Assembly: GCA_030018455.1 (NCBI GenBank)
Contig: JASEFU010000001.1
Coordinates: 187,545-251,544 of the forward strand
From: Dehalococcoidia bacterium
GTDB lineage: Bacteria; Chloroflexota; Dehalococcoidia; DSTF01; JALHUB01
Length of the DNA: 64,000 bases
Direction: 5' to 3'
Numbering within the stretch: position 1 is the stretch's first letter; the number at the start of each line of letters is the position of its first letter. This document shows, piece after piece, positions 9,127-18,162 of the stretch. The position numbers were made by a program, and so were the translations under genes. Below the pieces are notes generated by a model. It saw nothing but the letters and a program-made list of their open reading frames with translations. It made no database searches and was not told the DNA's origin.

Positions 9127-10288
9127 CGCCGCCGCTGATGGCGCGGGCAATCACGATCCGCTGGATCTCATTCGCTCCCTCGAATATCTGGAATATCTTG
9201 GCGTCGCGCATCCACTTCTCGACAGGGAACTCGCTCACGTAGCCGTACCCGCCAAGGATCTGCACCGCGTCCACCGTCGTCCGCATGGCGACATCCGACG
9301 GGTACGCCTTTGCCATGCTGCCCTCTGCCCGCCAGAAAGGAACGCCTGCGTGCGACATCCAGGCGGCGCGCCATATCAGAAGACGCGCGGCGTCGAGCTC
9401 GATCGCCATGTCCGCCAGCTTGAAGGCGATCGCCTGGTTCATGATCAGCGGCCGCCCGAACTGCACCCGCTCTTTCGAGTAGTCAAGCGCGTACTCGAAC
9501 GCGGCCCGGCCGATGCCGAGTGCGAAGCAGCCGATCATGGGGCGCGTGCGCTCGAGGGCATTGAGCGCCCCCAAAGCGCCGCTTCCACCGCCCGTGCCGG
9601 GGGCAGCGCCCGGCGGAGGGCCGAGGCGATTACGTGCCGGAACGCGGCAGTCGTCGAGCACCACGTCGGCGGTATGGGAAGCGCGGATACCCATCTTCTT
9701 CCACACCGTCCCCATGGACAGTCCGGGCGTCCCCTTTTCGATGGCGAAAGCGCACAAGCCGCCCCACTTCTTGCTCTTGTCTTCCGTCGCGAAAACGACA
9801 TGCACGTCAGCTATGCCGCCGTTGGTAATGAACCGCTTTGTGCCGTTGAGGACGTAGTCGTCGCCGTCACGCACCGCCGTCGTCGAGATGTTCGCCACGT
9901 CTGAGCCCGCCTCCGGTTCAGTCAGGCAGTAGGCTCCCAAACGCAGCTCGGTCTCCGTGCTCAGGCACTTCGGCACCCATTCCTTTTTCTGCTCGTCAGT
10001 GCCCATCGCCATGATGGCGGCGAGAGCCAGACCGCTGGAGGAGATGGAGAGAGCGACGCCGCCGTCGCCCCACGAAAGCTCCTCCGTTATCAGCACCGAC
10101 GTCAGCGCCGAGCCGCCGGCCATCATCCCTGCTGAGAGGCCAAGCTGGTTCGCCTTGAGCATGATGTCGCGCGGCAGTTCCTCGTGCTCGTCGTAGTACT
10201 GCGCCCGCGGCCGTATCTCCTTCACCGCGAACTCGTGCGCCAGCTGCTGGACCATCCGCTCTTCTTCGTTCAGTCCGAAGTCGGCCAT
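9113..10288 (-). CDS. Acyl-CoA dehydrogenase
   Basis: The 391-residue flavoprotein oxidises an acyl-CoA to the trans-2-enoyl-CoA in beta-oxidation or branched-chain acid breakdown. It has the family signature YCLTEPEAGSD, the FAD-contact region FITNGG, a C-terminal QILGGYGY motif, and the expected catalytic base Glu370 in FQIFEGANE. ATG 10288 follows TTGGAGGT. A Gly/Ala/Pro-rich insertion at about 220-235 (PPPGAAPGTGGG) is unusual and lies before the C-terminal helical domain. It overlaps the convergent dehydrogenase by 14 bases. Confidence 0.92.
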   Translation of the reverse strand: MADFGLNEEERMVQQLAHEFAVKEIRPRAQYYDEHEELPRDIMLKANQLGLSAGMMAGGSALTSVLITEELSWGDGGVALSISSSGLALAAIMAMGTDEQKKEWVPKCLSTETELRLGAYCLTEPEAGSDVANISTTAVRDGDDYVLNGTKRFITNGGIADVHVVFATEDKSKKWGGLCAFAIEKGTPGLSMGTVWKKMGIRASHTADVVLDDCRVPARNRLGPPPGAAPGTGGGSGALGALNALERTRPMIGCFALGIGRAAFEYALDYSKERVQFGRPLIMNQAIAFKLADMAIELDAARLLIWRAAWMSHAGVPFWRAEGSMAKAYPSDVAMRTTVDAVQILGGYGYVSEFPVEKWMRDAKIFQIFEGANEIQRIVIARAISGGVRIR

Positions 10289-10329
10289 TCTAACCTCCAA
10301 ACTAACTTGTTCATCCGTCGACCGGCGCA

Positions 10330-10335
10330 ATTCTA
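10330..10335 (-). promoter_or_regulatory. Extended -10 TGC-TAGAAT for acyl-CoA dehydrogenase
   Basis: On the minus strand TGTGC-TAGAAT lies about 42 bases before ATG 10288, giving a leader of about 35 bases. Confidence 0.5.
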
Positions 10336-10390
10336 GCACAAGGCGATTCTGAACAATAGCGACGGCAAATACAGGAATCGGAGATAGCTC

Positions 10391-10419
10391 TTGCCCGCTT
10401 CGACGCCCCCTCATATACT
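10391..10419 (+). promoter_or_regulatory. Promoter of dut: TTGCCC-N17-TATACT
   Basis: TTGCCC at 10391-10396 and TATACT at 10414-10419 are spaced by 17 bases and precede ATG 10447. The same two hexamers at the same spacing occur in front of nuoA. Confidence 0.6.
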
Positions 10420-10446
10420 CCTCAGCGAGGACGCAAGGACCGCGCG

Positions 10447-10890
10447 ATGCAAGTAGAGAAGCTTCTCAAGGTCAAACGGCTGCGACCGCACGCCCGGCTG
10501 CCGGAACGCGCTACCGCCGGCTCCTCAGGCTTCGACCTCTACGCCTGCATCGATGACCCCGGTTACGTTATCGTTGGACGCCACCCGGTGCGCGTCGGAA
10601 CCGGCATCGCCATCGAGTTCCCGCCCGGCTTCGACGTGCAGGTACGCCCTCGCTCCGGGCTGTCGGCAAAAGGTGTCGGCGTCACCTTCGGCACCATCGA
10701 TAGCGACTACCGCGGGGAAGTGCTGGTGACGATGTACGTCTTCGGCGAAACTGAAGAGCACCGCATAAACCACGGCGACCGCATCGCACAGCTTGTGGTC
10801 ACGCGCCTCGCCGACCTGCCGCTGGCGGAGGTGCCGGAGCTGAGCGTCACCGCCCGCGGCGACGGCGGCCACGGCTCCACCGGCCACTGA
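10447..10890 (+). CDS. dut: dUTP diphosphatase
   Basis: The 147-residue trimeric dUTPase hydrolyses dUTP to dUMP, keeping uracil out of DNA and supplying thymidylate synthesis. All five motifs are visible: GSSGFDLYA, RPRSGLS, GTIDSDYRGE with the catalytic Asp, GDRIAQLVV and the C-terminal Gly-rich arm RGDGGHGSTG. Length is standard. It is a single gene with its own promoter, converging on the nuo operon. Confidence 0.95.
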   Translation: MQVEKLLKVKRLRPHARLPERATAGSSGFDLYACIDDPGYVIVGRHPVRVGTGIAIEFPPGFDVQVRPRSGLSAKGVGVTFGTIDSDYRGEVLVTMYVFGETEEHRINHGDRIAQLVVTRLADLPLAEVPELSVTARGDGGHGSTGH

Positions 10891-10931
10891 CGCAGACTGG
10901 AACCGCTATCGCGCCGCTGCGCATCTTGGGT

Positions 10932-12398
10932 CTAGGAGAAAATGCGCACCGCCGTCTCGCTCGCCGAGATGAGCGGCGTCGGGACTACGCCCACTATCGC
11001 GACACCCAGAGTGACGGCAGCCAGTGAAATGCTTGCCGGCCAAGGCGTCGGGATGCCTTCCTCGCTGGGCGCCGGCGCGAGGAATATCTGGCTCACGACC
11101 CGCAGGTAGTAGAACGCCGCTATCACCGTGTTGAGCACGGCGACCACCACCAGCCAGACGAGGTCGCTCTGGACGGCGGTGTTGAAGATGTACACCTTGG
11201 CGACGAAGCCCGCGGTCGGCGGCAGGCCCGTCAGCGACACCAGGCAGAACGCCAGCGCAAAGCCCAGAAGCGGCGCCCGCCGGAAGAGGCCGCCGTAGTC
11301 GTCGATCTGGTCGCTGCCGATCTTGTTCGAGATGATGATGACGGCAACGAAGGCGCCCAGGTTGGTCAGGGCGTACGCCGCAAGGAAGAAGACGACGCCG
11401 CTCGCGCCCAGCGCCATGTTGCCTGCTGCCGATATCGCCGCCATGCCCACCATGAAGTTCCCCGCCTGGGCGATGGAGCTGTAACCGAGCAGACGTTTGA
11501 TGTTCGTCTGCACGAGGGCAATGATATTGCCCACCGTCATCGATATCGCCGCCAGCACCGCAAATAGCATCGACCAGTCGCCGCTGATGAAGTCGCCACC
11601 CAGCCCCTCGTAGAACACGCGCAGCACCACCGCGAACGCCGCCGCCTTGCTGCCTACGGAGAGGTAAGCGGCCACCGGCGTCGGCGCCCCTTCGTACACG
11701 TCGGGCACCCACATCTGGAACGGCACAATCGCCATCTTGAAGGCGAAGCCGACGGCGAGAAACACCATCGACATGATGAGCGCCGCCCGGATGTCCGAGT
11801 CCGCCGCCGCCACCGTCGCCGCGATGCTGGGCTCGCCCTCGGCGCCCGTCAGCTTCGTCGTCCCCGATAGGCCGAACAGGAACGCCATGCCGTAGAGGAT
11901 GACGGCGGAGCTTATCGCGCCCAGCAGGATGTACTTCAGGCCCGCTTCCGTCGACCGCCGGTCGCGCAGGAACGCGGCGAGCACGTACTGCGAGATGCTC
12001 GTCAGCTCGAGGGCCACGAAAATGGCGATGAGGTCGCGCGTTCCCGCCAGGAGCATCAGGCCCGCCGCCGAAGCCAATATCAGCGCGTAGTATTCGCCCT
12101 GGTAGCGCTCGAACTTCTGCACGTAGTCGATAGATGACAGGATGACGACGGCGGCAATCCCGGCGAACAGGAAAAGGAAGAAGATGCTGAAGTCGTCCAC
12201 CGACAGCGCCCCGGCGAACGCTTCCGCCTGCCGGTCGCGCAGGACGAAGGTGAGCGTCCACACAACCGATGCGAGGACTCCCGTCAGACCGAGCCACGGC
12301 AGCCAGCGCTTGTCGCGCAGGACGAGGTCGGCCAGCACCACCAGACCGGCAGCGGCGATGAGCGCCAGCTCAGGGCCCAGGAGGTCTATGTTGTCCAC
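10932..12398 (-). CDS. nuoN: NADH-quinone oxidoreductase subunit N
   Basis: The 488-residue, roughly 14-helix antiporter-like subunit sits in the membrane arm of complex I and forms one proton channel. WVPDVYEGAPTPVAAYLS and the nearby conserved Lys are family hallmarks. The gene begins at GTG 12398, 4 bases after nuoM ends, and is the last gene of the operon. No clear terminator is visible in the 41 bases before dut, which converges. Confidence 0.95.
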   Translation of the reverse strand: MDNIDLLGPELALIAAAGLVVLADLVLRDKRWLPWLGLTGVLASVVWTLTFVLRDRQAEAFAGALSVDDFSIFFLFLFAGIAAVVILSSIDYVQKFERYQGEYYALILASAAGLMLLAGTRDLIAIFVALELTSISQYVLAAFLRDRRSTEAGLKYILLGAISSAVILYGMAFLFGLSGTTKLTGAEGEPSIAATVAAADSDIRAALIMSMVFLAVGFAFKMAIVPFQMWVPDVYEGAPTPVAAYLSVGSKAAAFAVVLRVFYEGLGGDFISGDWSMLFAVLAAISMTVGNIIALVQTNIKRLLGYSSIAQAGNFMVGMAAISAAGNMALGASGVVFFLAAYALTNLGAFVAVIIISNKIGSDQIDDYGGLFRRAPLLGFALAFCLVSLTGLPPTAGFVAKVYIFNTAVQSDLVWLVVVAVLNTVIAAFYYLRVVSQIFLAPAPSEEGIPTPWPASISLAAVTLGVAIVGVVPTPLISASETAVRIFS

Positions 12399-12402
12399 CT
12401 TC

Positions 12403-13872
12403 TTACCCCAGTCTCGCGATTATGGGCTCGATGCCCATGTCCAGAACGTCGACGATGGCGGACGGGTAGACGCCCACACCGATGATCACCGCGACCAGCG
12501 CCGCCATCGGTATATGCTCCCACCAGCTCGAGGCGTCTCCCAGCTCCGCCCACTCCTCGGTCTTCGGACCAAAGAACACGCGCTCCACCATCCACAAGAT
12601 GTAGCCGGCGGTGAGCACGATGCCCACGACGGCAAAGATAGTGGCGGGCGCGAACGCTTTCACGCTCCCTAGGAACACCATCGCTTCCGCGACGAAGCCG
12701 GACATGCTCGGCAACCCCAGAGAGGCGAGGCCCGCGATCACCATCACCGTCGCGATCACGGGCATGTGATGAGCTAGCCCCCTTAGCACCGCGATATCGC
12801 GGGTATGAGTCCGGTTGTACACCAGCCCCACCATCACGAAGAGGAGGCCGGTAATCGTGCCGTGCGTGAACATCTGCAACGCGGCGCCAGTCAGCGCCAC
12901 CTGCCCGAAAGCGGCGATGCCGAGCAACACGTAGCCCATATGGCTCACGCTGCTATAAGCGATGAGCCGCTTGAGGTCGGTCTGGCGGAGGGTGACCAGC
13001 GCGCCGTAGATCACGCTTATCGCGGCGAACGCCGCCAGCCAGACGCCGTAGTCCTTCGCGACTTCCGGCAGGATGCTCACACAGATGCGTATCATCCCGT
13101 AGCCGCCCATCTTCAGCAGCACACCTGCCAGTATCACGCTGACCGCGGTCGGCGCGTCCGTATGGGCGTCGGGCAGCCAGGTGTGGAACGGGAACACGGG
13201 CAGCTTGATGGCGAAGGCGGCGAAAATCAGGAAGAAGATCGCGGGCAGCGGCAGGAGCGTGTCGCGGATGTCCGCCTCCATCAGCACCGTCATATCGAAG
13301 CTCTGCGGGTCGGCGGAGAAGGCGAGCACCAGTATGCCGACGAGCATCAGCGCGCTGCCGGCGATCGTGTAGAGCACGAACTTGATTGCGGAGTATTCCT
13401 TGCGGCCGGTGCCCCATATCGATATCAGCATGTACATGGGCACCAGCTCGACTTCCCAGAAGAGGAAGAACAGTATGAGGTCGAGCGAGGTGAACACCCC
13501 CAGCACGCCCGTCTCGAGGACGAGCATCCACGCGAAGTACTCTTTCGGCCGGAGGTCTATGTTCCACGAGATGAGCACCGCCAGCACGAAGAGGAAGGTG
13601 GTGAGGATGACCATCACCAGCCCCAGGCCGTCGACGCCGAGGAAGTATTGGATGTCGAAGCCGGCGCTGCCCGCCCTTATCCAGCGGATCTGCTCGGTGA
13701 ACTGGAAGCCGGAGGCGTCGCGGTCAAACAGGGCGAAGGCGGCCAGCGAGACCACAAAAACGATGGTCGCGACCACTGCCGCCATCTGCTTCGCCCGCTG
13801 CTCCTGCTGTCGCGGCAGGAAGGCAATCGCCAGCGCCCCCAGGACCGGAAAGAAGACGATGAATGTAAGCAA
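12403..13872 (-). CDS. nuoM: NADH-quinone oxidoreductase subunit M
   Basis: The 489-residue membrane-arm subunit has the antiporter-type signature LPDAHTDAPTAVSVILAG with LLKMGGYG following, and a Glu in the early helix (FWEVELVPMYM) that aligns with the essential Glu of NuoM. It forms the middle proton channel. Translation starts at TTG 13872 with GGGTAAG upstream. The gene lies 19 bases after nuoL. Confidence 0.95.
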   Translation of the reverse strand: MLTFIVFFPVLGALAIAFLPRQQEQRAKQMAAVVATIVFVVSLAAFALFDRDASGFQFTEQIRWIRAGSAGFDIQYFLGVDGLGLVMVILTTFLFVLAVLISWNIDLRPKEYFAWMLVLETGVLGVFTSLDLILFFLFWEVELVPMYMLISIWGTGRKEYSAIKFVLYTIAGSALMLVGILVLAFSADPQSFDMTVLMEADIRDTLLPLPAIFFLIFAAFAIKLPVFPFHTWLPDAHTDAPTAVSVILAGVLLKMGGYGMIRICVSILPEVAKDYGVWLAAFAAISVIYGALVTLRQTDLKRLIAYSSVSHMGYVLLGIAAFGQVALTGAALQMFTHGTITGLLFVMVGLVYNRTHTRDIAVLRGLAHHMPVIATVMVIAGLASLGLPSMSGFVAEAMVFLGSVKAFAPATIFAVVGIVLTAGYILWMVERVFFGPKTEEWAELGDASSWWEHIPMAALVAVIIGVGVYPSAIVDVLDMGIEPIIARLG

Positions 13873-13891
13873 GTCTTACCCTCTCGCTCCG

Positions 13892-15811
13892 CTAGCCGTT
13901 CACGACGATGATCGTCCCGATGATGAAGAGCAGGCCGGCGATCGCGACCACCGCGTAGCCCTGCAACTGACCCGCTTGCGCCAGCCTGAGCGTCGCGCCG
14001 CCGCGTCGCGCGAGCTGCGCCACCCCGTTCACGGCCCCGTCGACGACGTACTTGTCAAACGTGGCAAGTACGAAGCCGATGCCTCCGTACAGCACCTTCC
14101 CTACGATGATGTTCTCGTAAAGGTGGTCCAGGTAGTACTTGTTGACGACGAGCGTGTGCACCGGCCCGAACGCCTTGCGCAGCGCTTCTGCCGACACGAC
14201 TCGCGCCCCATAGATCATCCAGGCGCTCCAGATGCCGAGCAGCGCCAGCGCCGTCGACCCGAGCGCGATGGGCATGCTGAACGCCGCCTCGTGGAGCTCG
14301 TGCAGCTCTTCGGGCAGCGCCCCTCGCAACAAATGGCTTATGCCGTCGCTGATGTTCGCGAAGCCGGAGAGCACTGAGGGCACCGCCAGTACCAGCAGGG
14401 GAACCGCCATCACCCACGGAGACTCGTGCGGCCCGTGCGATTCGCCGTGCGCCGCGTGGCCCCCCTCCGGCTCCTCGCCCCCTCGGTACTCGCCGGAGAA
14501 CGTCATGAATATCGCCCGGAATATGTAGAATGAGGTCAGGAAGACCACAAACATCGCCAGGAAGAAAAGGGCCTTATTCTCGCCCCAGGAGTCGCCGAGT
14601 ATCTCGTCCTTGCTCCAGAACCCGGCGAAAGGGAACACGCCCGCCAGGCTCAGCCCGGCGATGGTGAAGGTCGCGAACGTGATGGGCATGAAACGGGCCA
14701 GGCCGCCCATCTTCCGCATGTCGAAGGTGTTCGTCGCGTGGTTGACGCTGCCCGACCCGAGGAAGAGGAGCGCCTTGAAGAAGGCGTGGTTCATCAGGTG
14801 GAAGATAGCCGCCACGTAGGCGCCGACGCCGAGCGCCATCATCATGTACCCGAGCTGGCTGATTGTTGAGTAGGCGAGGACGCGCTTGATGTCCGTCATC
14901 ACCACGCCCATCGTCGCTGCGATGAGGGCGGTGATGCCGCCGACTGTCGCGACCGCCAGCCGCGCGTCGTCCGACGCCTCGAACACCGGGAACATGCGAC
15001 CGACGAGATAGACGCCGGCCGCCACCATCGTCGCGGCATGGATGAGGGCGGACACGGGCGTCGGACCTTCCATCGCATCCGGCAACCACACGTGCAGCGG
15101 GAACTGCGCCGACTTGCCGGCCGCGCCCGCCAGCAGCCCCAGTGCGAACACGGTTATCACCCCTGAGCTGAGGGCACCCGTTATCGCCAGGTGCTGGATC
15201 TCACCGATGTCAAACGTGCCCGACTTGGCGAAGATGAGCAGTATCGCCCCCATGAAACCGAGGTCGCCGAAGCGGGTGACGATAAACGCTTTCTTCGCGG
15301 CGGCGGCCGCCGACGGCTTGTGGAACCAGAACCCGATCAGCAGGTACGAGCACAGCCCGACCATCTCCCAGAACACAAACACGAACAGCAGGTTGTCGGC
15401 GAGGACGAGCCCGAGCATCGCCGCCGTGAACAGCGACATGTAGGTGAAGTAACGCGAGTAGCCGCCATCGCCGGCCATGTACCCCTGCGAGTACACCTGC
15501 ACCATCAGCGAGACGCCGGTAACGACGATGAGCATGACGCCGGTGAGGCCGTCAACGGTGATGCCCACATTGACGGTTAGCGCCCCCACTTCCAGCCACT
15601 TGTGCGGCCCGAACCCGAGGTCGCCGCCGTCTGACTGGATCACGCTGTCCAGCGCCCACAGCGAAAGCACAAAGCCGGCGCCTATGGCGGCGATGGTCAC
15701 GTAGCCCGCCGCCTTCGAGCGCGCCGGCAGGAACAAAGGTATGATTACAAACGATGCCAGGGGCAGGAAGAAGATCGCCCAGACCGCCCCTTCAGGAATC
15801 GTCGGCAGCAT
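13892..15811 (-). CDS. nuoL: NADH-quinone oxidoreductase subunit L
   Basis: The 639-residue protein is the distal membrane-arm subunit, with about 16 helices including the long lateral helix expected near the C-terminus. Motifs include VFVFWEMVGLCSYLLIG and WLPDAMEGPTPVSALIHAAT. A His/Glu-rich loop (GGEEPEGGHAAHGESHGPHE) lies at about 445-465, a common variable region in NuoL. Its ATG directly abuts the TAG of the small upstream gene, so the two are translationally linked. Confidence 0.95.
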   Translation of the reverse strand: MLPTIPEGAVWAIFFLPLASFVIIPLFLPARSKAAGYVTIAAIGAGFVLSLWALDSVIQSDGGDLGFGPHKWLEVGALTVNVGITVDGLTGVMLIVVTGVSLMVQVYSQGYMAGDGGYSRYFTYMSLFTAAMLGLVLADNLLFVFVFWEMVGLCSYLLIGFWFHKPSAAAAAKKAFIVTRFGDLGFMGAILLIFAKSGTFDIGEIQHLAITGALSSGVITVFALGLLAGAAGKSAQFPLHVWLPDAMEGPTPVSALIHAATMVAAGVYLVGRMFPVFEASDDARLAVATVGGITALIAATMGVVMTDIKRVLAYSTISQLGYMMMALGVGAYVAAIFHLMNHAFFKALLFLGSGSVNHATNTFDMRKMGGLARFMPITFATFTIAGLSLAGVFPFAGFWSKDEILGDSWGENKALFFLAMFVVFLTSFYIFRAIFMTFSGEYRGGEEPEGGHAAHGESHGPHESPWVMAVPLLVLAVPSVLSGFANISDGISHLLRGALPEELHELHEAAFSMPIALGSTALALLGIWSAWMIYGARVVSAEALRKAFGPVHTLVVNKYYLDHLYENIIVGKVLYGGIGFVLATFDKYVVDGAVNGVAQLARRGGATLRLAQAGQLQGYAVVAIAGLLFIIGTIIVVNG

Positions 15812-16003
15812 CTATATCTTCCTCAGTATCTCGTCCGCCACGTGCGTCTTGCTGTCGGGCACCCAGAGCTCCCGCGGGCTGAGCGCGGGCTCGGCCGACT
15901 CCAGCGGCGGCACGACCCTCACGGCCAGCCCTTCCGCTGCGAACAGCTCCTTCCACGCCTCAGCGATGTAGGCGTTCTTGACTTCCATCAGCTTAGCCCA
16001 CAT
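15812..16003 (-). CDS. Small protein inserted between nuoK and nuoL (DUF2007-like?)
   Basis: This 63-residue frame fills the space between nuoK and nuoL with a 3-base gap to nuoK and no gap to nuoL, which implies that it is translated. It has no membrane helix. The pattern AWKELFAAEGLAVRVVPP followed by ELWVPDSKTHVADEILRKI resembles the short 'signal transducing' DUF2007 fold (helix, strand, WVP, C-terminal helix). That match rests on pattern alone. It is not a standard complex I subunit and could be an assembly or accessory factor. Confidence 0.6.
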   Translation of the reverse strand: MWAKLMEVKNAYIAEAWKELFAAEGLAVRVVPPLESAEPALSPRELWVPDSKTHVADEILRKI

Positions 16004-16006
16004 CCG

Positions 16007-16321
16007 TCACCACCTCAGCAGGTTTATGCGGTCGACGCTTATCGTCTCGCGGCTGCGGTAGATAGCGACCGCGAGCGCCAGCGCGACCGCCGCCTCTGCC
16101 GCCGCCATCGTGATCACGAACACGGCGAACACCTGGCCGTCGATGGGCCGCGGCGAGTCCGCGAAACGCGAGAAAGACACGAGGGTAACGTTCACCGCAT
16201 TCAGCATGAGCTCGATGCCCATGAGGATGCCGATAGCGTTCCGCTTGCCGAGCGCCAGGAAGAGACCGATCCCAAAGAGGATCGCCCCGACAACCAGGTA
16301 ATGCTCGAGCCCTACCGACAT
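16007..16321 (-). CDS. nuoK: NADH-quinone oxidoreductase subunit K
   Basis: The 104-residue, three-helix subunit (MSVGLEHYLVV...) carries the two conserved membrane Glu residues, in MGIELMLNAVN and in AAAEAAVALAL, used in proton translocation. ATG 16321 shares bases with the TGA stop of nuoJ (TGATG), so translation is coupled. Confidence 0.95.
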   Translation of the reverse strand: MSVGLEHYLVVGAILFGIGLFLALGKRNAIGILMGIELMLNAVNVTLVSFSRFADSPRPIDGQVFAVFVITMAAAEAAVALALAVAIYRSRETISVDRINLLRW

Positions 16322-16812
16322 CAGTCCTCCCGCACCAGCACGATGGCGCCGATCATCGCCACGACCAGCACCAGCGACGCGATCTCGAACGGCAGCACGA
16401 AGGGATCGAGAAGCGCCTCGCCCAAAAGCGTCGCGGTCGCCGGGAAGGGCCCATCGAGCGCCTCGCTCCACTCTGTGCTCACCGCAATGAGCCCGATCGT
16501 CGCCGCCACCAGACCGCCCAGCACGATGGCGGGCAGCCTGAAGAGCGTCTCGCTATTGTCGCGCGCCGTCCGCGGCGTCAGCATGATGGCGAATATCATC
16601 AGCACGGCGATGGCCCCGGCGTAGATCAGTATCTGCACCATCGCCACGAAGTCAGCCGAGAGGGTTATGTAGAGCCCGGCGACGCCAACGAGCGTCAACA
16701 CCAGGAAGAGCACCGCGTGCACCAGGTTGCGCACGATGGCGACCATCAGCGCGGAGCCGACGGTGATCGCCGCCAGTCCCCAGAACGCGATTACGACTCC
16801 CGGTTCGTCCAC
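16321..16812 (-). CDS. nuoJ: NADH-quinone oxidoreductase subunit J
   Basis: The 163-residue, five-helix membrane-arm subunit has the conserved QILIYAGAIAVLMIFAIML segment. It starts at GTG 16812, about 30 bases after nuoH. In most operons nuoI, encoding the two-cluster ferredoxin-like subunit, sits between nuoH and nuoJ. Here there is no room for it. Confidence 0.93.
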   Translation of the reverse strand: MDEPGVVIAFWGLAAITVGSALMVAIVRNLVHAVLFLVLTLVGVAGLYITLSADFVAMVQILIYAGAIAVLMIFAIMLTPRTARDNSETLFRLPAIVLGGLVAATIGLIAVSTEWSEALDGPFPATATLLGEALLDPFVLPFEIASLVLVVAMIGAIVLVRED

Positions 16813-16842
16813 TTCGTCACCCGTAATGAATAATCCGCGCCA

Positions 16843-18162
16843 TCAGCCCGACCCCGATCCGCCGGCGACCTCTTCGACGGCCGGCGCAGGAGCCGGCGCC
16901 CACGACCGCCGGGCGGCAGGCACAGGCGGAGCGTGCTGCGCGAACACAAGGCCGCTATCGGGAACGAGTACGGCCGCCTTCGGCAGCTCGTCGAAGTGGA
17001 ACGACATCAGCTTCGTCCAGGCGACGACGAGCGCCCCCGAGAGCGCTACATTGGCCACTGCGAAGACCGGCAACACCACCGCGGCGCTCAGCTCGTACTC
17101 CTCCCAAACCAGCACCTCGACGGCGACCAGGAAGACGTTGGCCAGCGCCAGAGGCAGCATGATCTTCCAGGCGAACCCAAGAAGCTGGTCGATGCGGAGC
17201 CGCGGCAGCGTTCCCCGCATCCATATGAGCACCATGTAGAACGCGTAGAGCTTACCCAGGAATATCATCCAGCCGGGAATCCAGCGGTCGAGGCCAAACA
17301 GCCACCAGCCGCCGAAGAAGAGGGTGGCGACGATCCCCGAGATGGCGACGGCGTTCACGAGTTCGACAGCGTAGAACAGGCCGAAGCGCATCCCTGAGTA
17401 CTCAATATTGTACCCGGCGACGATTTCCGATTCCGCCTCCGCGATATCGGTGGGCGTGCGGTTCAACTCCGCGGTGGCCGAGAACAGGTATACGAACAGC
17501 GCCAGCGGCTGCAGGACGATCAGCGGCACCCGGTAATCGTGCTGCCACTCGACGATGCCGTTGAGGCTCATCGTCCCCGCGAACAACACGACCGCCAGCA
17601 GCGTCAGCACCATCGGTATCTCGTAGCTGACGAGCATGGCGATGACCCGCATCGAGCTGATAAGCGAGAACTTGTTGTTCGATGACCAGCCGGCCATGAA
17701 GACGCCTATAGCGGTGATAGAGGAGACGGCAAGCATGTAGAGGACGCCGACATTCAGGTCGACGAAGGTCATCCCCCGCCCGACGGGAAAGACCGCGAAG
17801 ACCAGTATCGCCGGTATGTAGACGACGATGGGGGCGAGGATGAACAGCGCCTTGTCCCAGCGGCGCGGAAACAGCGCCTCCTTTAGCATCAATTTCAGCA
17901 TGTCGGCTATCGGCTGTATGAGACCAAACGGACCCAGGCGGTTGGGGCCCAGACGCGCCTGTATGCGGCCGATGGCGCGTCGCTCCAGCCAGACGTTGAA
18001 GATGGCCGTGCCTGCTGCAAGCCCGAATATCGCCGCTCCGCCGATGATTGCACTGACGACGTAGACCAGCCAGTGCGGCCCCCAGTCACCGATCCACTCC
18101 AGCAACTGCTCGACGGCGTACGAGAGATCGCGGATGTCGTACCACTGGTAGAGGACCGGCAT
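16843..18162 (-). CDS. nuoH: NADH-quinone oxidoreductase subunit H
   Basis: The 439-residue subunit anchors the peripheral arm and lines the quinone channel. Motifs are ERRAIGRIQARLGPNRLGP, the EAESEIVAGYNIEYS loop and RGTLPRLRIDQLL. It is about 50 residues longer than usual because of a soluble C-terminal tail rich in Ala and Pro (after about residue 400). The start overlaps the nuoD stop (TGATG). Confidence 0.95.
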   Translation of the reverse strand: MPVLYQWYDIRDLSYAVEQLLEWIGDWGPHWLVYVVSAIIGGAAIFGLAAGTAIFNVWLERRAIGRIQARLGPNRLGPFGLIQPIADMLKLMLKEALFPRRWDKALFILAPIVVYIPAILVFAVFPVGRGMTFVDLNVGVLYMLAVSSITAIGVFMAGWSSNNKFSLISSMRVIAMLVSYEIPMVLTLLAVVLFAGTMSLNGIVEWQHDYRVPLIVLQPLALFVYLFSATAELNRTPTDIAEAESEIVAGYNIEYSGMRFGLFYAVELVNAVAISGIVATLFFGGWWLFGLDRWIPGWMIFLGKLYAFYMVLIWMRGTLPRLRIDQLLGFAWKIMLPLALANVFLVAVEVLVWEEYELSAAVVLPVFAVANVALSGALVVAWTKLMSFHFDELPKAAVLVPDSGLVFAQHAPPVPAARRSWAPAPAPAVEEVAGGSGSG

